From: Carnegiea gigantea
Lineage: Eukaryota > Streptophyta > Magnoliopsida > Caryophyllales > Cactaceae
Length of the DNA: 64,000 nt
Assembly: GCA_029747015.1 (NCBI GenBank)
Contig: JAKOGI010000080.1
Span: forward strand, 530,501 to 594,500
Direction: 5' to 3'
Under the pieces are notes generated by a model that was not told where the DNA came from, did not search any database, and was given only the letters and a program-made list of their open reading frames with translations. Position numbers and translations under genes: made by a program. Of this stretch, positions 1 through 11,105 are shown one piece after another; the first letter of the stretch is position 1; each line of letters opens with the position of its first letter.

Positions 1-833
1 TCCAAAATTAAAAAAAAAAAGAAAAGAAAAGATGAGAACTTAAATGGGCAGGTAGGAGGGCTGAGAAATATTAACGCCGAGCACTGCTTTTGACTAACTA
101 CTTAATTTCTACTTTTTCTAAAAAAACCCACCCACCTTTATATCAGCTGTAATGCTTTCGTTGTATACAGTTTGACAGTTTTCATATATGTTTCAGAGTT
201 AAACATGAACAAAAGCTTTGTATTATAATTTTAAAAGTATGGTCACTTATTCCATCTATGATAACATATATTATTCATGTTAAGAATGTAAGGAGATGTA
301 AGGAAATGTAAGAAATCGTAAAAAGATGCGAGTTCTTATCTAAATTTTCAAAAATGTGAAATAGAACATGGCCAAAGTAGTGGTCAATGTCACATATTGA
401 AACATAAGAAAGAGACCACAAAGCAGAAACGCAAAACATATCGGCTCTACTGTATAGGGTTCAGTTAGTTATATCAGTTAAAATTTTTCTAAATCACGTT
501 TCGAAGGAATCCATATTTGAGGGCTTGTTTTGTCATACACATTGGATCCAGCAGTCATTATTTACCGGTGACTGTGATGGGACTATATCAAAACTTGATG
601 TTACGGTGGTTTTTCTTGTAAATGATAGTATTTAAGGAGTAGAGCGAAATTAAATCGTCAATTAATCTAATTTAGTTTTTGACTTCTAAAATTAGACCTA
701 AAGGAACAGACCCATAGTCAAGGCACTCAAGGAACATTTCCTTATAACACTATGGCGAGAGGCTCTAAAGACAGCAACCAATTGTGATAATATTCAAGAG
801 GCAATAGTGGACATGAGGATGATAGTCGTGAAG
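1..833. other. AT-rich intergenic DNA, nothing recognised
   Basis: No open frame with family-like features, no terminal repeats and no gene boundary is visible here. The stretch is AT-rich and leads into the degenerate reverse-transcriptase remnant that follows. Confidence 0.5.
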
Positions 834-1156
834 ATGAGGTTGTTTTGGCATATGTGTGGCCACATGAGATTGGATAAAATTAAAAATATCGTAATTAGAA
901 ACAAAGTATGAATGACATTCATAGAAAATAAGATGAGGGAGATTAGACTTAGATGGTTTGATGATGTTAAAAGGAGTATGAATGTACTAGTGACGAGATG
1001 TAAAAGGATTGTTCTTCCAGAGTGTAGAAGGGGCTGAAGTAGACATAGAAAGAGTTAGAACAAACTGATTAGACATGATTGGAAGACTGTAGATTTAACG
1101 AATGACGTGGCTAATAGAAAGTTATGGAAGTCTTGGATTAAGGTTGCATATCTTAG
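834..1156 (+). pseudogene. Degenerate LINE-type reverse-transcriptase C-terminal remnant
   Basis: Read in one frame from 834, the translation keeps the outline of the C-terminal tail found in many plant LINE-like reverse-transcriptase fragments: a segment reading FWHMCGHMRLDKI, then NKMREIRLRWFDDVKR, then RCKRIVLPECRRG, then RKLWKSWIKVA. At least three in-frame stops interrupt it (after NKV, after CRRG and after RKS), so it cannot code. No catalytic YADD core is present; only the tail survives. The family match is from remembered conserved wording (MCGH...LRWFGHVKRR...), and the exact element is unknown. Confidence 0.7.
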
Positions 1157-1572
1157 GTTGCGTAATAACTTGCTTATCCCTTAGATCCCGAGCGTATAAG
1201 ATTTGTTGCTTGTGTAGATCTTGCCATTATCTAACATGCGTTCCCCATACTTGTTTGGCAGTTGATTGTGCACGTAGTGGTTATTATTTAACCTAGCATT
1301 TATTTGCTGTACCTCGCTAACCTATCATTATCTGTCTATGGTTACAACTATTAGTTTATGGTGTTTTGCTCCCCTTTGTATCAAAACTTTTCAACTACAA
1401 AATATTTTCTCAAATCTTTAGTGGGTCAATCGGAATCCACCTATCTGTAGATTAGATACTTACAAATGTAAGATCACTTACATATGAATATCCCTATACC
1501 TCACGTCAGTGGGACCCATAATAAAAGTAGTAGTTGTTGTATTCAAGAGGCAGTAGCATAGATGCCATTTAT
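1157..1572. other. Intergenic DNA, nothing recognised
   Basis: Noncoding flank between the LINE remnant and the MITE at 1573. Only a short chance frame is present. I see no repeat or gene structure. Confidence 0.4.
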
Positions 1573-1886
1573 GGTCATGTTTATTTCGTGGGTATATTAT
1601 AGCTGCAGAATGGAAAGGAATAAAAGGAAGTGAGAAGGAGTGGATTGAAGTGGGTATGAGTGGTTTTTTATATACAGAAGTGGGAAGTAATAAAACGGAG
1701 TGAAAAAGAGTGAAATGGTATATGAGTAATAAAGAGTGGAATGGAAGAGTGTGGAAAGTGTGGGAAGAAGTAGGAGTGTGGAAAGGACTGGCAAATAATG
1801 GAAGAGAGTGAGAAGGAGTGATATTTATCTTTTTAAGGAGTGGAAAGGAATTGATGCCACATATACACCAATGATAAGAACATGCC
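1573..1886. mobile_element. GAAGTG-rich MITE, copy 1
   Basis: The left end reads GGTCATGTTTATTTCGTGG. The right end, reverse-complemented, reads GGCATGTTCTTATCATTGG, giving imperfect terminal inverted repeats. Both ends are flanked directly by TAT (1570-1572 and 1887-1889). The interior is packed with degenerate GGAGTG/GAAGTGGG units and has no coding capacity. A second copy of the same family lies at 16226-16492 with better inverted repeats, which supports a real element. Superfamily is uncertain: the target duplication may be TAT or TA. Confidence 0.6.
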
Positions 1887-2841
1887 TATGTTGGGCTTGG
1901 TTTGAGTTGGCCCTTTTGTTTTGGAATGCAAATCACAAAGATCGTTCATTCTTTATGACAAACCTAGGTCCAAGTCGAACGGTCAACACTCCTCTAGCCC
2001 CAAAATACAACCCAAAATATTTATGGTCCATTTCACAAATTCGTATCAAATACAAAAACAATACTGATCTTATTACAAGACACATAAAATATATTGCACT
2101 GACCTAAAAAGTACCTATATTATGTATTAATTTTTTAGAAAAATAGGCAAGATTGAAGATTAAAAGGATGTTACTGCTCGACGAATTTTGTATAGTCCTT
2201 TTTTTGTATATAGTTTCTCACAATTATAAAATTACATGTGTAATACTTTTTCATCAACACAATGCGACTTTATTTAAGTATCATTTATGACATCAACCTA
2301 ATCGGTGCATATTGAAACTCACTAACACTGATGATTAATCATTATTCACAATTTCCCGATTAACGGAAAGACTAAAATGAAGTATATTTTTCTAAAATAT
2401 TTGTTTTTCTCTGTTGCTTAAAATATCAACATTGTAACACTTTGAAAACCTGTATTAAATATGCAATATGTTTTTTACATATTTGAGCCAGCATTAAGTC
2501 ATTGCAATTCAAAAATTAAAATATTTTAAAGTTTGAACAGAAGAGAATTTCTAGTAGTTTTTAAAAATCCAGTAATTGAAAAAATAAAAATTGCTTTTTT
2601 CCACGTGGTATTCAACCATAGGCGATTATACGCAGGACGCTTAGTAAATTGAAGATCTAACATCAGTAAGCTTGATTACGTGGCACAAATCTAGCCGGAT
2701 GTTCATATATAATAGGTGGAAGCGTCCACACCCAAATATAACACCCTCCCCTTGTCGGACTCATATATAATGTATCGGCGTTCGTTGCACCTGCAAATTG
2801 TAAGTGCGCGACGACCTGGTAAACTCCGGAAAGCTCCTCCC
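1887..2841. promoter_or_regulatory. 5' flank and probable promoter of the SelK-like gene
   Basis: No gene is seen. Two TATA-like stretches (CATATATAATA near 2705 and CATATATAATG near 2762) lie about 80-135 bases before the start codon at 2842. Either could set transcription start. A short GC-richer segment follows. The promoter call is inference from position and motif only. Confidence 0.35.
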
Positions 2842-5786
2842 ATGGCATACGTCGATCGAGGTAAGTCTCTCTCCTCTTCTTCGCCTCCTTATCTGCTTTA
2901 TTGTATGATCTCTTCCTTCCTCCACACAATTAAGGTTTCGGTTTTACAAATTGGGTTTCGTTTTTATTCCTCTTCATTTTTCTTCTAATTCATGATGTGT
3001 CGTAACTTGTTTGATTGTAATGATCTCGAATCGAATGAAGGTGATATCGTGATGAATTGACGGAGGGGAGTCTTCTGATTCCACGAAATAGAGATTTGGC
3101 TATTGTGTAATTGAAATGAGGCTGTTCAGGGGACATTTTTGATTTTTAGGATGTTTATTCTTAATGGGAAATTGGGCAAATTAACAGGAGATAATTTGAT
3201 TTTGGTGCTTTAGATGTCACCCCAGATCTTTCTGGTTGATTGGTTGATGTGGCTGGTGCGATTTAGGGCTCGGAGTTAACTATTGAGGATGTGAGATGGT
3301 ACATAAGTCTTGCCAATTAGCTGGTAATGCTGTAATTCCTGGAAATGATAAATAAGCAAGAGAATGGTGTTGCTGGAAGCAAGAGAACATGAGATGGGAA
3401 ATGAAATAAATGGGTGCCTTTTTGGACGAAGGCAGTTAGTTGCATTGTGATAATCATGTTAGAAGAGAGAGGCATTGAAGGTAGAACGTCGATCATGCTT
3501 CTCATGGTGGGACATGTATTATGTCAGGGTTTGGGAACTTGGAAATGGATAGATAGTTTGCAACAGATAGATATTTAGATTGTGCACGCAGAAGTTCCTG
3601 GTTGCAGGTAAATCTTTTGGTGTTTTCAGGATAATATTACCTTCAGCTGTTTGGATTATGTGTTAGTAGAGTGACTGTTAAGGTATGTAGTGGTGTCTTT
3701 TGTTGCTTAAAGGTGAGATGTCGTCAGTTAACATTTGGGACTACTTTCATGCTCAGATGGCTGTACATTCTACATTGCGAGGGTGCAACAGCATTTATTT
3801 GAATTTGCATTCAGGGCAGGTGCTATGCCTGTTTCGTTCTTTTCCCTCAAGGTTTGACGCATAGTTTTTGGTTAAAGTTTGTTGGTTGAGCCTTTTGTTG
3901 GTCATTTAGTAATATTTCATTGTCTTCTCTTATCATGCTCTGAATGAGGTGAGACTTGCATACGTTGATTGCTTTTGGTAATGACAGATATTACTATTGC
4001 AGTTATATTTTCCAGCCAAGATTACACTAGAAGGTTGACGTGGTACTATTCTTTAAAAAAGTAGTTACTTTCTTCTTTTCTTTGTGGGTGTACAACAAAT
4101 ATATGCTAATTTGGTAGTTGTTAGGGGGATGGGATTAACAGTAGAATGCATGATGGCATTGATAGTTGAAAGGCTAATTGTTCTAAATACCAACTATTGG
4201 ACAAGGGTATAGAGGAAGCCAAGTGGTCAGTGAGTTGTGCGACGTGGCAATTGAGGGGAAGCCAATTAGTGAGTCAGTTGTGCGATGTGGCAATTGAGGG
4301 GAAAATGGGCTTAGATATGGTGTTCATACTGATGGGAGAGCTATCATTTGTGATGTTTGATGATGATCATGATTCAATGCTGGATTACTGGTATGATTTT
4401 AGGAAGATTAGTTTGGACTGGGCCTCATTGTAGTGATAATTGTGGTTTTTAATCAAAAAGAAGGGATTGCTGATTGAGCAGGAAAAGAGAGACTTAGGCA
4501 TGTGGTATGAGGGTCATTTGGCTAGAGTAATGTTCACTTTGCTAAAGGCTATAAGTATTTCTGACATTTTCTCCCCTAGTTGTGGATGTGAATATTAACT
4601 TACAGATTTACTGGGCTCTTCAAATTCATTAAAAAGGGTATGGGATCCTTGCAGCAGAAATGACCTTTTTAATATTTTTGTGTTCATTTATTTATTTTTG
4701 GTTAAGACAATAGTTAGGTATGCTGAATATAGTCTTTTTGTTGCTAAGAAATGCTGTTTACAACTGATTTCTGTCCTAGGTGTTGTGAAATCTGAACGAC
4801 CGCTATGGCGTGTGAAGACAATCACTGATTTCTTTCGATCCATCATTAACTTGATTGTAGTTTTCTTCATGACGATGTTTTCGGTGAGTATCATATGATC
4901 ATGCCTTTATTTGCTTGCAGACAGTGGAAAATAACTTCAGCTGTCTTTGTATTTATACATTTTTCATGGTAATAAATTGGGACTTTATTGTTCAACTGTT
5001 GGATGTATAGATCTTGCATTTGGTTGTGATCAGGATAGCTGTTGAGAAACATGAAAAGAATGATAACTGAATGCAATTCTGGTCCCTTGTTTCTTCTTCT
5101 GGGGTAGTGGGGTGTATGACCTTGCCACAAATCATTTCGTTCTTGATAATATTACATGCTTGACAAGCTTGATGGTGATGATGCTGGTCCCCGTTTGTCT
5201 CTGGGATCCACCTATAGATACACTTTTTCAACTTCCCTTGTAACTGTGAAATTAGAGGTCCATAACCCCCAAATCCTAATAGCATTACTTGTATCTGAGT
5301 CACTGAATCACGGAGCAATGATCTGACCCCAGCTAATATACCTAATGCTTTGTGGACTGCTTTGTCTGAATCTTCCTGATTACTAAACCAGAATCAGTGC
5401 TATTCGTTCTACTTTGGCTTTTGTGATGCATGATATATATGATTTCGGCTGCAGATGGAGAAGTCAGATGCTTATAGGAAATCTTCTGGGGCAAGCAAGA
5501 AATGGGATGGTGGTGGTGGCCCTGGTGGTGGTGGAAGAGGTCCATACGGTGGTGGTCCACCTGGACCACCACGTGGAGGTTTAGACAACGTCCGGGGATT
5601 GAGGGATGTTCGCGGCGCTGATCACAGTAAGTTCCTTTTCCTCCTGCAGATCCTTTACGTGAAACTGTTGGTCGTCTTTATTCTATTATTACAGGTTGTT
5701 TGTTTGGTGTTCTATGTAACAAAATGATTTTGTGCCTTTTAATCTCAGACTCGCTTCCCGCCTGTGGTTCCTGCTGTGGTGGCTGA
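2842..5786 (+). CDS. Selenoprotein K-like ER membrane protein (cysteine form), 4 exons
   Basis: Exons 2842-2860, 4780-4883, 5455-5626 and 5749-5786 join in frame with GT-AG introns to give 110 residues. The start MAYVDRG is spliced to VVKSERPLWRVKTITDFF, followed by one hydrophobic helix (about residues 24-41, IINLIVVFFMTMF), then a Gly/Pro-rich cytosolic tail (GGGGPGGGGRGPYGGG), an RG-rich stretch and the end SLPACGSCCGG. This is the layout of the SelK/SelS-type family: a single-pass ER membrane protein that in animals helps ER-associated degradation and protein palmitoylation. Animal SelK carries selenocysteine near the C-terminus; plants lack the Sec machinery and cysteines occur there instead. 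Introns 1 and 2 are long (1.9 and 0.6 kb). The plant role is not well known. Confidence 0.88.
4229..4303 (+). repeat. Short tandem duplication in intron 1 of the SelK-like gene
   Basis: Two adjacent near-identical units share TTGTGCGAYGTGGCAATTG and the following AGGGGAA. The spacing is roughly 40 bases. It lies in intron 1 and creates an apparent small open frame with no other support. Confidence 0.55.
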
Positions 5787-6251
5787 GTTGCTGTCAGGAT
5801 CTCCTCAAACGTCTTAAGCTTGTCAGTGCATGTTATGTGGTATAAACTTAGATTGTTGACGTAAACTGTGGCTTGAGCAAATAGGAGCTGCCTGAGTTTG
5901 TTGCTGTATGTGGACGCACTGTTTGTTTGGTTCTAATTGTGGAGTCATGTTTGTAGACCAAGTCACTTTTGATGTGTAACATCAACGAAGGTGCATTCAT
6001 TAATCCCTGTATTATATGCTTGAAACTGCTTAGCGTTCAATTATGACTAAGGATCACGCAGGGGAGGTAAGGGAGGGGAAAATTTGAGGGAGGTAACCCA
6101 AGTTATGGCTCTTGAGTTAGCGAGGTCGGCGGATTTGGGACCTCTGAACTCCAGGGACATCAAGGTCCGCCAAGCAAAAGCCTGATGGTGTCTTTCTTTA
6201 AGACTAATGGGCATCATTTCTTAAGACACAGCGTATGTTAAAGTTGCCCGA
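5787..6251. other. Intergenic DNA between SelK-like gene and FEX pseudogene
   Basis: Contains the probable 3' UTR of the SelK-like gene. No coding region or repeat ends are recognised. Confidence 0.4.
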
Positions 6252-6926
6252 GCCAGATAAGACACCCATTGTCACGATGGCGTATGTATGTGTCCTCCGG
6301 GGATGGCTGCTCAGTCTCATTGCATCGAATTCAGCCATCACGGTAGAAACTGTGCGTAAACACCCCAACAATCCATACTGTATTCGCTCTCTGATCTAAC
6401 CTGCAATGCACATGACCTGCAACATTCAATCACATCCTATTTGGTCTTGCAACCAGGGAAAACTAGTGCAGCGATAAATACAGGTTTTTTTTCCAATCGA
6501 ACACGCATACTGCTAACTCCATCATAAATCATTCATTTGTATTAGATATTGAGAAGGTGGAGGCTGCAGAGGAAATAAATGGGCTGTCAGTGACTCAGAG
6601 ATCAACTTCAAAAATTGCACATGGAATAGAATTTACACAGCGTACTTGCAGAGTGATTCAACTTCAAGAAGTCACCAGTACAGGCCATTTTGTTCAATGT
6701 CTACAGTTACAAAAAAAAGCCACAGAGAGCTGCCTATGACAAAACTTAGCATGGCCAGGATCCAATGCCCACGGATGCTAAGGTCGAGCATCTTCTGATT
6801 CCAGCTGCTGAGTGTAGTTAGGCTTCCCAGATAACCAGTTGTAAGCTTGATTGCTAGTTGATCTGACACACGATATATGTCAGCTTTGAATACGACACCA
6901 AACGATCCCATCAAGAAAGAACCAAT
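6252..6926 (-). pseudogene. Truncated tandem copy of the fluoride exporter gene
   Basis: The segment 6734-6926 matches exon 4 of the neighbouring FEX gene and has exactly the same length (193 bases), with GSFLMG, VVFKADIYRVSDQL, TTGYLGSLTT and WNQKMLDLSIRGHW preserved. Its splice sites are lost: the acceptor AG is GG and the donor GT is GC. A decayed match to exon 6 runs from 6400 down to about 6252, with its acceptor CAG still present. Exons 1-3 and the long exon 5 are absent. The copy sits about 1.4 kb downstream of the intact gene in the same orientation. It is best read as a tandem duplicate that lost its ends and middle. Confidence 0.82.
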
Positions 6927-7573
6927 CCACAAGTACCGAACCAATCAATTTAAATTGTCAAAACCAGGCAGCTGATTGCTCTAGGGAGATAGTAGCAAAT
7001 TGAAACCGATGGTTACTGAATACCAATCGATGAAAAGAAACAAATGCATTAGCATAGCAAACAGAGATATTGAGCAAACGACTATGCGAACCTAGAAAGT
7101 TAGTGCAACATTCAAACTCCAAATATCGATTGACTGAATGACCTCAGGTAGTCAGGGACATCTCCAGTACGGCTTCCGTGCATGTACGCAGTCATGCATG
7201 CTTGTGAGTTGTCTGTTCGAATGCACAGGGGTTAGACAGAGATTGCCTGAGAATCAGCAAGTAACTGAATGTGAATCCGCGATATATATTTGAGTGAATT
7301 ACTTTCGGCTTTGAAGGGTCACTGTATATGTGCGACTTTAATTAAGAATTAAAGGGAAAAACCCGAGAAGAGTTTGCAGATCAGATTGGCAATGGCGGGT
7401 GGATATATGAGTGATTGTGTCAAGGGAAAGACGTAGGTTTGATCCCATGCATGTACGTTCTTGTTAAAAAAAAAAAAAAGAAAGAAAGAAAATTGGTTCG
7501 TTCAAACAAAAACAAAAAAAAAAATTGTTCCTTGCAAGTTGTGACTCTTACTCTTTATCGGCTTGAAACATTA
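6927..7573. other. Intergenic DNA with A-rich tract
   Basis: Noncoding. An oligo-A/GAAA tract lies at about 7465-7490, preceded by a GGTTTGATCCC-like string that resembles a tRNA B box. It is too isolated to call a SINE. Confidence 0.35.
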
Positions 7574-7836
7574 GGGGTGTGTTCCACAAATTAGTTGTTC
7601 CATTTTTTTTAAGTCGAACGAATTCGGGTATTTCAGTCAGATAACTTTTTGCCAGCTCTATTAATACATGCTAAAAGAAACAACATTAATTAAAATAATA
7701 CTTAATATCATAATCAATAATATTATGACACTTGGTAAAAACTTGTGAAATCACTCAATTTTATATATAGTTATAGTAGGATGATCTAGGCAAATCACTA
7801 ATCTCAACCTAAATTCACTATCATTGAACACCACCC
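7574..7836. mobile_element. Candidate MITE with GGGGTGTGTTC inverted ends
   Basis: The left end GGGGTGTGTTC (preceded by TTA) and the right end GAACACCACCC (followed by TAA) form imperfect inverted repeats around a 263 bp AT-rich core without coding capacity. The ends look like Harbinger/Tourist-type termini. The flanks read TTA and TAA, so only TA is shared directly, which weakens the assignment. Confidence 0.45.
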
Positions 7837-8286
7837 TAAATCCTAATGTAATGATATGAGGGAATTTTCTTTTTCTTTTCCTCATTTCGTCTTCAATGTT
7901 TTCTCATACTTAAGAGTGTTCCCATAAAATATAAGCCTCTAAGGAGTGCTTGATTATCAATCTCTTAAAAAGAAAAGAGAAATAGAAACATTTGTTGTTG
8001 TAGTTGCTAAAGTAATATTTTGCCTCACCACCATGGAAGGCTTGTGATCTGTTCCACTATATATACATTCATATGATGTGGTAAGATTTCACAGATCAAT
8101 ATTAAAAAAAGCATACAGAATCATTTTCAATATAAGGCATATGTATTCAGTTTTAACGTTAATAGTAATTTAATATAGTCAAACTGCTGTCTACTAAACA
8201 TTTGATTTCAAAAACAGCCTAAAAGCGGCAATCTAACCACACAAATTGGCTTGAATACTCATCATCCTTAAATCTTCCTACTTAGT
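7837..8286. other. 3' flank of the FEX gene
   Basis: AT-rich noncoding DNA after the FEX stop codon at 8287, probably including its 3' UTR. No other structure is recognised. Confidence 0.4.
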
Positions 8287-10294
8287 CTACTTTGTCCCAA
8301 GGGGCACAGAGTATATCAGGGTGGCCAAGCCAAATGATATTCCTACTGTGATAATGACATATACATATCCCTTCCAAGGTTGTTTACTCTCTGTCATTGC
8401 ATAAAACTCAGCCATCATCGTCGAAACTGTGCTTAAGCATCCCATCAACCCAAACTGCATCCCTGTCGCGATTGTGTCGCAATTATATGTGCTAACCTGC
8501 ATCAGTAGATGTTATCATATCATCAATCGTACTCATTCACCCAACAACCTTGAAGAAATGGGGAACAAGTGACTAGAACAAGTTCAGAAATCTGAAAGAT
8601 TAGTTCAAACAAATCGACTAATTTTGATCATTTCTCTAAGTTTAGCAAACACTGAAAAATTTCTACCTGTATCTTCCTGTATAGAAATACTGTATTAAGC
8701 CAATGGAGGAGCTTACCGCTTTCTTCATAGTAGCAAGTGCTGCCATTATGCAAGCCGCGGAGATATTAGCAGTTAAAGTTCCAAAGGGTATCCATTCAAG
8801 CAATCCCTCCTTGGTCAATACAGCTCGGCCGTTCAAAAGACCAAGCCACCATCTGATCCAAACACCAAAAGGACCCACAAGACAAGCTAGCCAAAGTTGA
8901 GCAGAGCTTTCACCATCTTTGAACTCTTTCTCAAACAAAACTCCGCTTGCACTCCACAGTCCACCCCACATCAAGAACAAAGCTAACATAACTATCAAAT
9001 GATTGCGCATAGAACTATTCACCCTCCCCTCCCCAATGCTCGAGCCTCTTCTAATCACCTTGCTGAGAAGCCACCTGAACCCCTTGGCCGTTTCCACCCC
9101 TAGGATGATGGAATAGGCGGAAAGGAAGAATCCTGTAAGAAATTTAAAATCGAGAGAGTGTTCAGATTTCATTTGAACGTTTTGGATCATTCAATGAGAA
9201 GAAATGGAGTCGTTCGTTACCTACTACAAAGCCTAGCACAGCTAAAACCCAATGACCATTGAGGCTAAGTTCGAGCATTTTCTGATTCCACCCACTGAAT
9301 GTTGTAAGGCTACCTAGATAACCAGTTGATAGCCCAAGTGATAGTTGTTCTGATATGCGAGATATGTCGGCTTTGAATACAATGCCGAACCATCCCATTA
9401 GGAAAGAACCAACCTACATATATACCCAACTTATATTCTATTCAATGACAATATCAAATGATGACAACATATATGCAAGCCATAATTTTCCATACCATAT
9501 TCGATGGAAGATCAACATAGAGGATGCTCTGATCGCTTGTCACATTTGCCATTCCGGGGCCAAACAGTTTCTGAAGTACATGCCTGGTAAGGACCTGAAG
9601 ATAGAATAAGGTGCACGGTGTCAGTGAGGTTGACATACTTTCAGGAAGAGGAAAAAGTTCAAAGATTGGGTACGACCTACCAATATTAAAGAAGTATATG
9701 CATATATATAAGGTGTCAACTAGTTTAACGGGTAAAATTTATAAAACTATAAAGAATATGAAAATGGTTGTGATTCCACATCGAAATGTAAGAGGTCTTG
9801 AGCATGCATACAAGGTTGAAGAGTTACTTTACATGTTGCCAATTGGTTTTGGCATGGGTTAGAATTTCACTAGGTTTATATGCATCACTCATTTGCTGTA
9901 ATCCCGATATTTATAAAATTAAACATGGTATCAGACAATCAGAGCAGAGGGCAACACATGAGTTTAAAAGATTACCCCAAGAATACCAAAGACAGCTAAA
10001 TGTGTGAGGGAAGAGACATATTCAAGCAATGACGAGAGTCCTTTCTTCTCTTCCTGCAGACATATAAGACTAAGCAGATCAATCGCAGCATTTGTTAGTA
10101 GTCTTTTTAAAGAATATATGATTATATCCAGCAGTACTGATGTCTAAACAGAAACCTACTTGTATCTTATGAGGGAGGATCAGAGGGATTCTGATCTCTG
10201 AGGACCCCTGTGATACAGGGGAGGCCATGCCACTCGACGTAGAAATGTTATGGGACTCAAAGTCACCTTGAGAAGCAGATAGTTCTTGATTCAT
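8287..10294 (-). CDS. FEX: Fluoride exporter FEX (CrcB-type, fused two-domain), 6 exons
   Basis: Exons (minus strand) 10294-10160, 10053-9976, 9594-9496, 9413-9221, 9132-8717 and 8496-8287 join in frame to 376 residues. The first ATG follows an in-frame TAG 12 bases upstream. Two CrcB-like halves are visible. Half one has PSNMVGSFLMGWFG and TGYLGSLTTFSGWNQ. Half two has PFGTLTANISAACIMAAL and GLMGCLSTVSTMMAEF. The Asn-Gly, Phe and Ser/Thr-rich motifs are those of the fluoride channel pore. Several hydrophobic helices follow each motif. Eukaryotic FEX proteins sit in the plasma membrane and expel fluoride; the single-chain fusion replaces the bacterial homodimer. The N-terminal 50 residues are polar and probably cytosolic. 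A broken copy lies just downstream. Confidence 0.92.
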
Positions 10295-10973
10295 GGAGAC
10301 GAGCTATGACTTATGCGAATGCTATAGAGGTAGATGGACGAGTGACCGCCGGAAAAGAGGCGGCGGTAGTAGAGAAATCAGGTGGTTGGAGGTGCCTGCG
10401 AGGGCGGAAATTAGCATAACAATGGTGGAGTATAACAACATATAAGGAGTACCCTTCGTGTTCTGGTGAAAAGCTATTAGATGCATATATAAAGCATTTC
10501 TCTATATTTTTAACACCCAGTAGAATTGTCAACTTTATTAGACCACATCAATGAACACGTTTTGAATCTAACAAAAACATCATGGTCTGAAATTCATTTT
10601 TTTTTTTTTAAGGGTATACAATCTATCATGAACTCTCAACTCTCAACTTAGTTTTTTGGTTGATCTGGTTCTAGTATATAATATCATAGTATTTTTAAGT
10701 GAAAGATTCTATATTTGAATCTCAGTAGCTAAAATGAGAAGTCTTTACACCATTCAGGTTTCAAACGTAAAGAGTATTCGTATGATCGGTGCATTACAAT
10801 AAATAACCTATCTTGAATTCTTCAACTATCAAATTAAAACTTTGACCAAAACAACTATAAAAACACATGTAGCTAGATAGACAAAACTAAATTTGAAAAG
10901 CCATATCTCTAGTCCCATTCAAGCTTAGGAGACTCCTCAACACAAAACTAAACCAAAAGGTCGTCACATATGT
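10295..10973. other. 5' flank of FEX
   Basis: The gap between the FEX start and the divergent cold-shock gene begins here. It has a GC-richer patch near 10340-10400 that is probably FEX 5' UTR or promoter, then AT-rich DNA. No gene is seen. Confidence 0.4.
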
Positions 10974-11088
10974 ACAACAACAATAACTCCCAGTGTAAGT
11001 CCCGCTTTCGCTGGGTGTGGAGAGATCCAGATATAGACAACCTTACCTCTACCGGCAATCCTGCCTGTAGAGAGGCTGATTCCGAGCA
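10974..11088 (-). mobile_element. Au-like SINE fragment with 17 bp target duplication
   Basis: On the minus strand the insert reads through CAGCCTCTCTAC, GGTAGAGGTAAGG, ATCTCTCCACACCCAGC and TTACACTGGGAG and ends in TTATTGTTGTTGT, the 3' region and TTG-rich tail typical of plant Au SINEs. It is bracketed by AAGGTCGTCACATATGT (10957-10973) and AAGGTCATCACATGTGT (11089-11105), a 15/17 matching target duplication. The 5' tRNA-like head is missing, so it inserted 5'-truncated. The family name is from memory of the consensus. Confidence 0.72.
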
Positions 11089-11105
11089 AAGGTCATCACA
11101 TGTGT

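Noticed and set aside
7380..7480. Possible SINE with GGTTTGATCCC and A-tract
   Set aside because: A box A at the right distance and a target duplication could not be found.
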